Origin: Mesorhizobium sp. STM 4661
GTDB lineage: Bacteria > Pseudomonadota > Alphaproteobacteria > Rhizobiales > Rhizobiaceae
Assembly: GCF_000359125.1 (NCBI RefSeq)
Contig: NZ_CAAF010000073.1
Location: 186,001-250,000, forward strand
DNA length: 64,000 nucleotides
Reading direction: 5' to 3'
Shown: positions 36,432-45,275 of the stretch, in pieces
How the letters are laid out: each line of letters starts with the position of its first letter
How positions within the stretch are numbered: position 1 is the first letter of the stretch
Made by a program: the position numbers and the translations under genes
The notes under the pieces: model-generated
What the model saw: the letters and a program-made list of their open reading frames with translations, nothing else
Told to the model about the DNA's origin: nothing
Database searches by the model: none

Positions 36432-36974
36432 ATGGACCAGTCTTTTTTTGCGTCCATCGTCGGTTGTGGCATGGTCGGCCTCGTGCTCTTCACCTTTGCC
36501 GAAAAGTTCGTGCCGATGTTTCCGTCATCGGCTTTCCTGATTTTCGTCGGAGTGACCGTGGCGGGAGATCCCGCTGACGCATGGCTGGTTTCGCTCTCGA
36601 CCACAACCGGCTCCACGCTCGGCGCCGTGGCCATGTACTCGCTAGGGCGATTCGTCGAGGCTCAAACCATTCGTCGATTCATTCAGCGCTTCGGCCGATA
36701 CGCACTTCTGCCGATGAGCCGTTACGATCATCTTGTAATCGCTTACCGACGCAGACAATTTCCCATCACGCTTTTTGGCCAGGTCATACCTGTTGTCCGC
36801 AACTATCTGGCACTCTCCGCGGGCACGGCCGGCGTTACCTTCCTGCCCTTCCTTGCAGCGACCATGATCGGCGTAATGCTCTGGAATACGCCCTTCATCA
36901 TTCTTGGATACCTCCTGAGTACATGGGGAGCGAGCAGCTTTCCCCAAATCAGCGCCGAAGCATTCTTTCAATAA
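36432..36974 (+). CDS. DedA/SNARE-associated family membrane protein
   Basis: 180 residues with four or five hydrophobic segments. Family features include the N-terminal EKFVPMFPSSAFLIFVG, the glycine-rich TTGSTLGAVAMYSLGR, and the conserved arginine segment FGQVIPVVRNYLALSAGTAG, where DedA proteins have a GR-x-x-P-x-x-R motif. DedA proteins are linked to lipid carrier recycling and membrane homeostasis. It follows the methyltransferase by 6 nt, likely co-transcribed. Confidence 0.82.
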   Translation: MDQSFFASIVGCGMVGLVLFTFAEKFVPMFPSSAFLIFVGVTVAGDPADAWLVSLSTTTGSTLGAVAMYSLGRFVEAQTIRRFIQRFGRYALLPMSRYDHLVIAYRRRQFPITLFGQVIPVVRNYLALSAGTAGVTFLPFLAATMIGVMLWNTPFIILGYLLSTWGASSFPQISAEAFFQ

Positions 36975-37071
36975 TGCTCGTTGGCATATCCTTGTGAGCG
37001 AAAGACTAGTCTTGAATCAATTCTATGCGAGGCGAGACTTGATGTTCGCGAAACCGCTGTGAGTAATAATT

Positions 37072-37617
37072 ATGGGTAGGCAAACCACACGCTACGCAAA
37101 ACCCGCCATTTGGCTGCACTGGATCACCGCTGTTCTCATGCTGTTCATGCTCTTTATCGGTCAGGGTTATATGAAAGTGCCACGTGGCGCGTCTCTCGCA
37201 GGGTGGGCACCTTCGACCCATGCGTCATTTGGGATTCTGATTTTGCTGCTCGGCTTGGCGCGTCAGCTATGGCGACTTGGAAATCCACCACCTGCCCTGC
37301 CCCAAACGATGCCCCGTTGGCAGGTCGTGGTATCTCACGCCACCCATTGGGCCTTCTATGCATTGATGGTTGCAATTCCCGTGACGGGTCTCTTGGCCAT
37401 TGTGCCATACGGCGCGGAACGGCTGAATGTTGAGCACGTAACGTTCTTCAAATTATTCCCAGTCGCCTTCATGCCCAACCTGAGAGATTGGGCAGGCAAT
37501 GTGCACTGGCTCTTGTTTAGAGTGGCGAAATTTTTAGTGATTGTGCATGTCCTGGCTGCACTGAAACACCAGTTCTGGGACAAGGACGGACTTTTGACAC
37601 GAATGCGTCCGATGTGA
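37072..37617 (+). CDS. Cytochrome b561 family protein
   Basis: 181 residues with four hydrophobic helices. Candidate haem-ligand histidines sit in the helices: H16 (WLHWITAV), H50 (STHASFG), H92 (THWAFYAL) and H159 (IVHVLAAL). The family shuttles electrons between quinone and haem in the inner membrane, for example as a superoxide:quinone oxidoreductase. About 100 nt separate it from the DedA-like gene, so it may have its own promoter. It ends a group with an envelope or redox-stress flavour. Confidence 0.88.
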   Translation: MGRQTTRYAKPAIWLHWITAVLMLFMLFIGQGYMKVPRGASLAGWAPSTHASFGILILLLGLARQLWRLGNPPPALPQTMPRWQVVVSHATHWAFYALMVAIPVTGLLAIVPYGAERLNVEHVTFFKLFPVAFMPNLRDWAGNVHWLLFRVAKFLVIVHVLAALKHQFWDKDGLLTRMRPM

Positions 37618-37817
37618 TTGCAGGTCGTGCCAAGGAGGTTTAACGCGACGTGGCGCCCGTTCTGGGCACGCACGGAAGGTATCCAATCCATGTCATGGAG
37701 CGCGTGAGCGGCATCATGCGCTGGGGTGTGGACTATGACACGGTCGATATCGAAGCCGTACGCACGGCGCCTTCGCCGAATTGGATGAACCCGTCGTAGG
37801 ATTCGCGCGCCATCCGG

Positions 37818-38903
37818 TTAGGACCTTAGGTCCTTGCTGGTTGTCCCACGCTCGATCAGCCGCGCCGAAACGACGACGGGTTTTGTCGCGAGCGGTTTGC
37901 CGTTTTCGGCCGACAGCACGATCGAAAGCGTCTCGTCCACCATCGCCGCCGCGTCATGCGTGAAAGTCGTAAGGTCGACGGAAGCCCAGGATGCCGCGGG
38001 AATATCGTCGAAGCCCGCCACGAGGACGTCGTCCGGCACCCGCAAGCCAAGCCGCTCTCTGAGCGCGTCGATCGCACCGATCGCCAGCAGGTCGTTGGCA
38101 CAGAACAGGGCATCGGGTCGGGACGAGCCGCCGAACATGCCCAGCGCCGCCGCGAAGCCGCCCTCATAGCGGTAGTCGCCGCGCGCAATAGTCGGCGGGC
38201 CGGCACCCGTCTCACGCAGCCGCTCCTCGTATCCCTCCCGGCGCCGCGCACTTGCCGGGCTTGTCCAGGGACCCGAGATGAAGCCGAACGAGCGGGCGCC
38301 GCGCGCGATGAACAGGTCGGCGATGGTTTGCCCGGCCTGGAAATTCTCGCTCGACACCGACGTGACCCATCTGTTGTTGACCGCGGTGTTGAAGGCGATC
38401 ACCGGGATCTTCAACTTGGCGAGCGTCGCGGCACCGGCCGGCGACAGGATCGCCAGCGCGCTGACGATGGCGTCGACGCGATAGCTCGCCAGCTTGGGGA
38501 TGACGTCGTCCAGCGCGTGGTCGTTTGGAACGTGAACCAGCAACACCTGATGACCGGCGGCCTGGAACCTGATCATAAACTCTTCGAGGACGGCCGAATA
38601 GAATGGGTTGTAGAGTCCGCCGACCACGATGGCGACGAGGTTCGACTTGTGGGTGAGCATGATCCTGGGAATGAGACTCGGCCGATAGTCGAGCCGCTCC
38701 GCCGCTTCCAGCACTTTCTTGCGCGTGCTTTCGGAGACCTTGCTGCTGCCGCTGAAGGTACGCGACACCTGCGATTGCGAGACACCCGCGACACGCGCGA
38801 CGTCAATCGACGAGGCGTATTTCTTGAGGGAGTCCCGGGGCCAGTCCTTGTCCGGCGACGCGTCCTCCGCCCCCGGCGTTGCGGCCTTCTTCTCGGCCGT
38901 CAT
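37818..38903 (-). CDS. LacI-family transcriptional regulator
   Basis: 361 residues from the ATG at 38903 (GGGGAAG upstream), preferred over an ATG 57 nt earlier. The N-terminal helix-turn-helix is [20 protein letters not shown], followed by the hinge [20 protein letters not shown]. The remainder is a periplasmic-binding-protein-like sugar domain ([20 protein letters not shown]). It is divergent from the ribose-type importer at 39209, and a perfect palindrome lies in the importer's promoter. A 40-residue polar extension before the HTH is unusual. Confidence 0.9.
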   Translation of the reverse strand: MTAEKKAATPGAEDASPDKDWPRDSLKKYASSIDVARVAGVSQSQVSRTFSGSSKVSESTRKKVLEAAERLDYRPSLIPRIMLTHKSNLVAIVVGGLYNPFYSAVLEEFMIRFQAAGHQVLLVHVPNDHALDDVIPKLASYRVDAIVSALAILSPAGAATLAKLKIPVIAFNTAVNNRWVTSVSSENFQAGQTIADLFIARGARSFGFISGPWTSPASARRREGYEERLRETGAGPPTIARGDYRYEGGFAAALGMFGGSSRPDALFCANDLLAIGAIDALRERLGLRVPDDVLVAGFDDIPAASWASVDLTTFTHDAAAMVDETLSIVLSAENGKPLATKPVVVSARLIERGTTSKDLRS

Positions 38904-39001
38904 CTCACGTCTTCCCCGCAGCCAACAATCGTCCGTACCGTTTTGCGTGCGAGCCGCCAACCCTGATTCGGCTCATTCTTAGCCGCCGCCCTGGCTGGGC
39001 A

Positions 39002-39035
39002 TTGACAGTGTTTTTGGGCCGTGCATAGCTATGCA
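39002..39035 (+). promoter_or_regulatory. Importer promoter with a perfect 14-bp palindromic operator
   Basis: TTGACA (39002-39007) is followed 17 nt later by ATAGCT (39025-39030) as a weak -10. The perfect palindrome TGCATAGCTATGCA (39022-39035) covers it. This is the obvious binding site for the divergent LacI protein. The rest of the 305-nt intergenic region (38904-39208) holds no gene. Confidence 0.6.
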
Positions 39036-39208
39036 TCGCCGGATTGGCTTCGTCAATGTGCGACATGGTGCGGTGCAGGCGTTTGGTGGGAACAGCCGCC
39101 GGACGCCCGGAAGCAGGACGCCGCTGCGAACCCTTTGGAGCACACTGCCGACCTGGAGGAGCAAGAGGACGCCAGGCCAAGGCGCCCTCCGTTCGGGAGG
39201 AATGACCT

Positions 39209-40306
39209 ATGGTGAGGAAGACTACTACAACTGCGTTTGGCCGTCCGTTCGGACGGCGTGAATTTCTGAAGGGCGCCACCCTGCTCGGGGTGGCCGGGGC
39301 ATTTCCCGCGATCATCACGCGCCCCGGTTTTGCGCAGGGCGCGCCAACCGTCGTCAACTCGATCAGGTCGCTGTCCAACCCCTACCACGCAACGTGGAAC
39401 AAGGGTGGCGAAGCTTTCGCCAAATCGGTCAGCGCCGAATATGTGACGCTGGTGACCGAAGGCAATAGCGAAAAGGGCATCGCCGACATCAAGGCGATCC
39501 TGGCCAAGACCGGCGGCAACTGCGTCATCAATGTCGACCCCAACGACAGCCCGGATGCCCGTCCGATCGTGGAGGCCTGCAAAGCGGCTGGAGCCTACGT
39601 CGTGACGCAGTGGAACAAGCCCGCCGATCTGCATCCCTGGGACTTCGACCCGAATTATGTCGCGCACATTTCGTTCAGCGGCGTGCCCTACGGCAAGTCG
39701 ATGGCCGAGGCCCTGATCAAGGCGATGGGCGGCAAGGGTGGCATCGTGGCGCTCGGCGGCATCGAGTCCAACGTGCCGGCCATCGAACGCAAGGCCGGTC
39801 TGGAAGAGGCCCTCAAAGCCAATCCCGACGTGAAGCTGCTCGACATGCAGGTGGCCAACTGGTCGGCGACCGAAGCGCTGGAAAAGACCAATGCCTGGCT
39901 GACGCAGTTCGGCGACGAGATCGGCGGCATCTGGGCAGCCAACGACGACATGGCGCTTGCCGCTGTCGAGGCACTGCGTGCCGACGGCCGCGCCGGCAAG
40001 GTGCCGGTCACCGGCATCGACGGCATTCAACTGGCCGTGGAGGCCATATTGAAGGGCGAACTGGCCGGCACGGTGGCCTGGGACCCGTACTGGCAAGGTG
40101 GTATGGGATTGTCGATCGGCTACCACGCCAAGACCGGCAAGTTCGATCCATCCAAGGAAGGTCAGGAACACCGCGAGTTCTACGGCACCGGCGTCATCAT
40201 CACGGCCGAGAACGCGCAGTCTTTCTACGACAGCAACATCAAGTCCGAGCCGCGGCTTGATTGGAACGACATCTGGGGTCGCGTGAGCGGGCAGATCAAA
40301 TACTGA
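39209..40306 (+). CDS. Periplasmic sugar-binding protein, ribose (RbsB) type, Tat-exported
   Basis: 365 residues. The N-terminus has a twin-arginine signal (GRREFLKGATLLGVAGAFPA) with cleavage near residue 43 (FAQGAP). The mature part has the two-lobed periplasmic-binding fold of the RbsB/LacI type, for example GKGGIVALGGIES, IWAANDDMALAAVEAL and VTGIDGIQLAVEAI. A Tat route implies folding before export. Ligand unknown. It is the first gene of a four-gene importer followed by an SDR, all on one strand. Confidence 0.88.
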   Translation: MVRKTTTTAFGRPFGRREFLKGATLLGVAGAFPAIITRPGFAQGAPTVVNSIRSLSNPYHATWNKGGEAFAKSVSAEYVTLVTEGNSEKGIADIKAILAKTGGNCVINVDPNDSPDARPIVEACKAAGAYVVTQWNKPADLHPWDFDPNYVAHISFSGVPYGKSMAEALIKAMGGKGGIVALGGIESNVPAIERKAGLEEALKANPDVKLLDMQVANWSATEALEKTNAWLTQFGDEIGGIWAANDDMALAAVEALRADGRAGKVPVTGIDGIQLAVEAILKGELAGTVAWDPYWQGGMGLSIGYHAKTGKFDPSKEGQEHREFYGTGVIITAENAQSFYDSNIKSEPRLDWNDIWGRVSGQIKY

Positions 40307-40417
40307 ACCGACGGGCGCGGGCGGTTATGCCGTCCGCGCCCTCTTCCCCCGCCCCCCTGGCAGCATTTCATGCATCCGCGGCCGAGCCGCGGTGCCTGCG
40401 TCGATCGGCAGCCCACG

Positions 40418-41428
40418 ATGAGCACCCCAACCACATCCGCGACCTCGGCGCTCCCCGACGCGACGCCCGCAAAGCACGTCAGCCGTTTCCGGCTGGCATC
40501 GTGGGCGCCGGTGATCGTGCTCGTCCTGCTCTGCATCATCATCGCGAGCATCAATCCGAACTTTCTGAGCTTCGGCAATTTCGTGCGTATCAGCCAGGCG
40601 GCGATGATCCCGCTCGTGCTCGGTCTCGGCGCCACCTTCATCATCCTGATGGGCTCGATCGACCTCTCGGTCGAAGGCGTGCTGACGCTCGCGGCCGTCA
40701 TCCTGTCGATGCTCGTGCTGAATGGCGCCAACGGCAATGACTACGGGCTACTCGCGGTGCTGGCCGTGCTCGTCATCGGCGCCGCCGTGGGTTTCGTCAA
40801 CGGCGTCATCCACGTGAAGTTGAAGGTGCCGTCGTTCATGACGACGCTCGGCATCTGGTTCATCGGCGTCGGTGCCGCCAATGCCTTGCTCGGCGGCATG
40901 GCGATCCGCATCAACGATCCAATGATCCGCGGGCTGGCGATCGAGCGCTTCCTAGGCTTCGCACGGGGGGTGTGGCTGGCGCTCGCCTGCCTCGGCGTGG
41001 CGCTCGTCGTCCAGAATTACACGCGGCTCGGCCGCCATATCTACGCGCTGGGCGGTGGCGAGGAACTGGCGGCGCTGTCGGGAATTTCGGTAGCGCGTGT
41101 GCGTATCATGGCGTTCATGCTGGCTGGCGTCTTCTATGCCATCGGCGGCATCCTCGCAGCTGCGCAGCTCGGCCTCGGCAATGCACAGATCGGCAACGGT
41201 CGCCTGTTCACCACGGTGACCGCGGTCGTCGTCGGCGGCACCGCGCTCTCCGGCGGCCAAGGCAGCGTGCTGCAGACGTTGGTCGGCGTGCTGATTGTGG
41301 TGGTGCTCGCCAACGGCATGGTGCTGATGGGCGTGCCGCCGAGCGTGCAGATCGGCGTGCAAGGCCTGATGATCATCGCCGCGGTCGCCCTCTCGATCGA
41401 CCGCAAGCTGATGCGGATCGTCAAATGA
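40418..41428 (+). CDS. RbsC-type sugar ABC permease (first)
   Basis: 336 residues from ATG 40418; an upstream in-frame ATG at 40370 is possible and neither has a strong ribosome site. Eight to ten hydrophobic segments. Family motifs: LGLGATFIILMGSIDLSVEG (the G-x-DLS motif) and VGGTALSGGQGSVLQTLVG. Its stop overlaps the ATPase start (ATGA). A second, different permease follows the ATPase, so the channel is probably a heterodimer. Confidence 0.88.
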   Translation: MSTPTTSATSALPDATPAKHVSRFRLASWAPVIVLVLLCIIIASINPNFLSFGNFVRISQAAMIPLVLGLGATFIILMGSIDLSVEGVLTLAAVILSMLVLNGANGNDYGLLAVLAVLVIGAAVGFVNGVIHVKLKVPSFMTTLGIWFIGVGAANALLGGMAIRINDPMIRGLAIERFLGFARGVWLALACLGVALVVQNYTRLGRHIYALGGGEELAALSGISVARVRIMAFMLAGVFYAIGGILAAAQLGLGNAQIGNGRLFTTVTAVVVGGTALSGGQGSVLQTLVGVLIVVVLANGMVLMGVPPSVQIGVQGLMIIAAVALSIDRKLMRIVK

Positions 41429-42951
41429 ATGCGTCGTCGCCCGAACCCGTGCTGTCGCTAATCAATGTCGACAAGCGCTTCCCTGGCGTCCACGCGCTGA
41501 AACAGGTATCGATCGATCTGAGACCGGGCGAGGTCGTCGGACTGATCGGCGAAAACGGCGCCGGGAAATCCACGCTGATGAAGATCCTCTCCGGCGTCTA
41601 TCAGCATGATGCCGGCGAGATAAGAGTTGGCGGCCGGCCGACCCGTTTCCTCGACGCCGCGGACGCCAACAGCCAGGGCATCGGCATGGTCTTCCAGGAG
41701 CAGTCGCTGCTCACCAACCTCTCGGTCGGGGAAAACATCTACCTCGGCAACGAGAAGCAGTTCACCCGCTTCGGCATCATGAACTGGCGCACGCTCTACG
41801 ACGCGGCCGCCCGGCAGCTCGCCAAGGTTAAGGTCGACGTCGACCCACGCGCGCGCGCCGAGGACCTGGACTTTGCGTCGCGGCAGATGGTGGAGCTCGC
41901 CAAGGCACTGACGCTCGAGGAACGAGGGGCCGGGCATTTGATCATCCTGCTCGACGAGCCGACATCCGTTCTCGAACGCGCCGAGATCGAAATACTGTTC
42001 GCGCGGGTGCGGGCGCTGAAGTCGCGCGCGTCGTTCATCTTTGTCTCGCACCGGCTCGACGAAGTACTGGAGCTGTCCGACCGCATTTATGTGATGAAGG
42101 ACGGCGCCGTGGTCGCCGAGCGCAACGCCGCAGAGGCCGACGTCACCGAGCTACACCAACTGATGGTCGGCCGCAGCCTGCAGGCGGAGTACTACCGGGA
42201 GCCGCTGCAAAAAACCTACCGCGCGGAGATTGCAGTGGAGGCTCACAACCTGTCGCTCGCTGGCGCCTACCGGGACATCTCGTTCCAACTGCACCGGGGT
42301 GAAATTCTGGGGATTGCAGGAGTAATCGGTTCGGGACGCGAGGAACTGACACGCACCCTTGCCGGTTTCGCGCCGCATGGCAGCGGCCGTCTAGCCGTCG
42401 ATGGCCGCGAGGTCACGCTGAGAAGCCCGGCCGAGGCGGTGGACAGCGGCATCGGCTACATACCGCGCGAGCGGCGCGTCGAGGGCCTTGTGCTGTTTTT
42501 GCCGGTCGCCGCGAACATCACGCTCGCCGACCTTGAAAGCCTCAGCCGCCACGGCCTGATCGACGCGCGCGAGGAGCGGCGGCTGGCGATCAGCTGGGTC
42601 GAGCGCCTCAAGGTCCGCACACCCAGCATCAACACGCTCTGTCTCAATCTGTCGGGCGGTAACCAGCAGAAGGTCGTGCTGGCGAAATGGCTGAACGCCA
42701 AGGCGAAAGTGCTGGTCCTCGACCATCCGACGCGTGGGCTCGACGTCGGCGCCAAGGAAGAAGTGTACGATTTGGTCCGTGCGGTTACCACGGAAGGCCT
42801 CGCCGTCATCCTGACCTCCGACACGCTCGAGGAGACCATCGGCCTCAGCCACACCGTGCTTGTGATGCGCGATGGCGAGATAACCCACCGCGCCTCCGCC
42901 AATCCCGGCGCAAAGCCGCGCCAGGTCGACCTGATCGGACACATGGTATGA
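41425..42951 (+). CDS. RbsA-type sugar ABC ATPase with two nucleotide-binding domains
   Basis: 508 residues. NBD1 has Walker A GENGAGKST (42-50) and LLDEPTSVLERAE, with a degraded signature (FASRQMVELAKAL). NBD2 has the usual degenerate Walker A (GVIGSGREELTRTL) but an intact LSGGNQQKVVLAKWL. Its Walker B reads LVLDHPTRGLDVG, so H434 replaces the catalytic glutamate. Splitting of catalytic elements between the two domains is common in sugar ATPases of this class. It overlaps both flanking permease genes by 4 nt. Confidence 0.9.
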   Translation: MNASSPEPVLSLINVDKRFPGVHALKQVSIDLRPGEVVGLIGENGAGKSTLMKILSGVYQHDAGEIRVGGRPTRFLDAADANSQGIGMVFQEQSLLTNLSVGENIYLGNEKQFTRFGIMNWRTLYDAAARQLAKVKVDVDPRARAEDLDFASRQMVELAKALTLEERGAGHLIILLDEPTSVLERAEIEILFARVRALKSRASFIFVSHRLDEVLELSDRIYVMKDGAVVAERNAAEADVTELHQLMVGRSLQAEYYREPLQKTYRAEIAVEAHNLSLAGAYRDISFQLHRGEILGIAGVIGSGREELTRTLAGFAPHGSGRLAVDGREVTLRSPAEAVDSGIGYIPRERRVEGLVLFLPVAANITLADLESLSRHGLIDAREERRLAISWVERLKVRTPSINTLCLNLSGGNQQKVVLAKWLNAKAKVLVLDHPTRGLDVGAKEEVYDLVRAVTTEGLAVILTSDTLEETIGLSHTVLVMRDGEITHRASANPGAKPRQVDLIGHMV

Positions 42952-43907
42952 GCACATTTGTCGACAGGCTGGGCATCGACCGGCTGCGGCAATGGCTACC
43001 GCTGACGACGCTCGTCATCCTGGTCATTCTCGTCGGAGCACTGCAGCCGGTCTTCCTGCAGCCGGCCACGCTGCTGCAGCTCGCCAGTGACACCGCCGTG
43101 CTGTTTATCCTCGCGACGGGTGTCACCTTCGTCATCATGCTCGGCGGCATCGACCTGTCGATCCAGTCGATGGCGTCGCTGGCGAGCGTCGTCGTTGCGC
43201 TCACGGTGGCACGCTTCGGCTACGGCGCCTTCGCTCTGGCGATCGGGCTCGGGCTCCTGGCCGGGCTGCTTTCCGGCATCGCCCACGTCCGGTTGAAGAT
43301 TCCATCGTTCATTGCAACGCTGGCGATGGGCGGCGTGCTCTACAGCAGTGCGCTGGTCATATCGGGCGAGCGCTCGATCATGCTGGCCGATGCCGAGCGC
43401 TCATACCAGAGCTGGATCACCGGCACTGTCTTCGGCGCACCGGGCGTCATCATCATCGGACTCGTTGTTCTGATCGTTGCGCATGTACTGCAAGCCCATA
43501 CGCGCTTCGGGCGATACAGCGCGGCCATCGGCGCCGGCGAGCCCGCGGCCTATGCTTCGGGCGTAAAGGTCGGTCGGCAGAAGATTTTCGCGTTCGTGCT
43601 GTCGGGGGGATTCGCCGCGCTCGCCGGCGTCGTTCTTGCCGGCAGGCTGGCGAGCGGCTCGCCGACGCTTGCCGCCGAGCTTCTGCTGCCGTCGATCGCA
43701 GCGGTGGTCGTCGGCGGCACCGCGATCACCGGTGGCGTCGGCAGCATCTGGCGCACGCTGGTCGGCGCGCTGATCATCTCGGTCGTGCGCATCGGCATGA
43801 CGTTCCTCGGTGTCAATATTTTCGCGCAGAACATCGTCTTCGGCGTCGTCCTGATCGTGGCGGTCGCGATAACCATCGACCGATCGAAGATACCCATCGT
43901 CAAATAG
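42948..43907 (+). CDS. RbsC-type sugar ABC permease (second)
   Basis: 319 residues from ATG 42948, overlapping the ATPase stop. Motifs parallel the first permease: ATGVTFVIMLGGIDLSIQSM, ARVRLKIPSF-like AHVRLKIPSFIATLAMGG, and VVVGGTAITGGVGSIWRTLV. It is only distantly similar to the first permease, so the pair is not a recent duplication. It completes the importer of the LacI-controlled operon. Confidence 0.88.
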   Translation: MSTFVDRLGIDRLRQWLPLTTLVILVILVGALQPVFLQPATLLQLASDTAVLFILATGVTFVIMLGGIDLSIQSMASLASVVVALTVARFGYGAFALAIGLGLLAGLLSGIAHVRLKIPSFIATLAMGGVLYSSALVISGERSIMLADAERSYQSWITGTVFGAPGVIIIGLVVLIVAHVLQAHTRFGRYSAAIGAGEPAAYASGVKVGRQKIFAFVLSGGFAALAGVVLAGRLASGSPTLAAELLLPSIAAVVVGGTAITGGVGSIWRTLVGALIISVVRIGMTFLGVNIFAQNIVFGVVLIVAVAITIDRSKIPIVK

Positions 43908-43921
43908 CGTGGAGACCCAAC

Positions 43922-44710
43922 ATGGACATGCATCTCAGCGGCAAGGTCGCCGTGATCACCGGCGGCAGCGTCGGTATCGGGCTGGCGATCGCCAATGCAC
44001 TCGCTGAAGAAGGGGTCGACATCGTCATGGCGGCCAGGCAAGGCGACCGCCTGAAGGACGAGGCAGCCAAAGTCGCCAGCGCTCATGGCGTCAAGACGAC
44101 GCCGGTCGTCTGCGACGTCGCCACGGCCGCTGGCTGCGACACGCTCATCGCCACGACCGAAGCGCTCGGCGGCGTCGACATCTTGATCAACAATGCCGGC
44201 TCGGGAAGCAACGAGACGATCTTGGAGGCGCCCGACGAAAAGTGGCAGCACTATTGGGAGCTGCACGTCATGGCGGCGGTCCGCCTGGCGCGCGGCATCG
44301 TACCGGGGATGAAGCGGCGCGGCGGCGGCGGCGTGCTGCACAACGCCTCGATCTGCGCGACGCAGCCGCTCTGGTACGAGCCGATCTACAACGTCACCAA
44401 ATCGGCACTGATGATGTTCTCCAAGACGCTCGCCAACGAGGTCGTCAAGGACAACGTCCGGGTCAACACGGTCAATGCGGGCTTGATCCTCACGCCTGAC
44501 TGGATCAAGACCGCAAAGCAGCTGACCACCGATACGGGCGGCGACTGGGAAGGTTATCTACAAGGCGTTGCCGACGAGTACGCGCCGATCCGGCGCTTTG
44601 GCAAACCGGAGGAGCTGGCCTCGTTCTTCGTGTTCCTGTGCTCTGAGCGCGCGTCCTATTCCGTCGGCTCCACGTATTATGTCGACGGCGGCATGTTGAA
44701 AACCGTCTGA
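43922..44710 (+). CDS. SDR-family oxidoreductase
   Basis: 262 residues from ATG 43922, with TGGAGA upstream, 14 nt after the permease. Motifs: TGGSVGIG, NNAG, the serine in NASICATQPLW, and YNVTK for the Y-x-x-x-K pair. The C-terminus is YYVDGGMLKTV. It is the only enzyme in this importer operon and probably oxidises or reduces the imported sugar, polyol or lactone-forming aldose. Substrate unknown. Confidence 0.85.
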   Translation: MDMHLSGKVAVITGGSVGIGLAIANALAEEGVDIVMAARQGDRLKDEAAKVASAHGVKTTPVVCDVATAAGCDTLIATTEALGGVDILINNAGSGSNETILEAPDEKWQHYWELHVMAAVRLARGIVPGMKRRGGGGVLHNASICATQPLWYEPIYNVTKSALMMFSKTLANEVVKDNVRVNTVNAGLILTPDWIKTAKQLTTDTGGDWEGYLQGVADEYAPIRRFGKPEELASFFVFLCSERASYSVGSTYYVDGGMLKTV

Positions 44711-44738
44711 GCGGCGGATCACGGAATGGACGCGAAGG

Positions 44739-44819
44739 TCAGGCGCCTGCCGGCTGGAACCTTACCTCCTTGAAGCGTTTGGGCAGCAGGAGGTCGATTA
44801 CGGCGAAGGCGACGATCCC
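44739..44819 (-). pseudogene. Last 26 residues of a lost sugar ABC permease
   Basis: The minus strand reads GIVAFAVIDLLLPKRFKEV then RFQPAGA and a stop. This is the hydrophobic-then-basic ending of an RbsC-type permease. Nothing upstream continues the frame. The stretch between the SDR stop (44710) and the RidA gene is therefore a small deletion scar. Confidence 0.4.
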
Positions 44820-44904
44820 AATTCGCGCCCGAGAATGATACGCAACGCCATGCAATTGCATACCACTTCGCATCAGTGAAAATCGTGGGTGAGATCGCCA
44901 ACCG

Positions 44905-45264
44905 TCAATCGTCGCTGGCCCTGGTCGCTTGAACCTGGATTTCGACTTTCAACTCAGGCCGTGCAAGTCTCGATTCCACGGTCGCTCGCACGGGAGCATG
45001 TTCCTTTTCCACCCAGGCATCCCAGGATGCATTCATGGTCGTGAAATCGCCAATATCCGCCAGCCAGATATTCGCCGTGACGATATCTCGCTTGGAAGCA
45101 CCCGCCTTGGCGAGCAGTTCGTCGATCTGCGTCAGAATGTCTGACGTCTGGGCACCCGCATCCTCATGTGCATTCCTGGCGGTGACGCCAGCGAGATAAA
45201 TCATGTTGCCAACCTCGACGATCCGATGGAACCGGCCCGTGAAGTCCGTGCGCTTGATCGCCAT
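44905..45264 (-). CDS. RidA-family enamine/imine deaminase-like protein (RutC analogue)
   Basis: 119 residues from the ATG at 45264 (GGGGA upstream). RidA/YjgF/YER057c fold: NMIYLAGVTA, DIGDFTTMNASWDAWV, and the active-site arginine in HAPVRATVESRLARPELKVE. Family members hydrolyse reactive enamines/imines or aminoacrylate derivatives in the cytoplasm. It is the last gene of the minus-strand monooxygenase operon, 11 nt after the aldehyde dehydrogenase. This placement mirrors RutC in the pyrimidine Rut pathway. Confidence 0.85.
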   Translation of the reverse strand: MAIKRTDFTGRFHRIVEVGNMIYLAGVTARNAHEDAGAQTSDILTQIDELLAKAGASKRDIVTANIWLADIGDFTTMNASWDAWVEKEHAPVRATVESRLARPELKVEIQVQATRASDD

Positions 45265-45275
45265 GCTTGGATCCC

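Noticed and set aside
37695-37799. A 34-residue frame (MERVSGIMRWGVDYDTVDIE...) between cytochrome b561 and the LacI gene
   Set aside because: No ribosome site and no family resemblance. The 200-nt gap otherwise shows nothing convincing.
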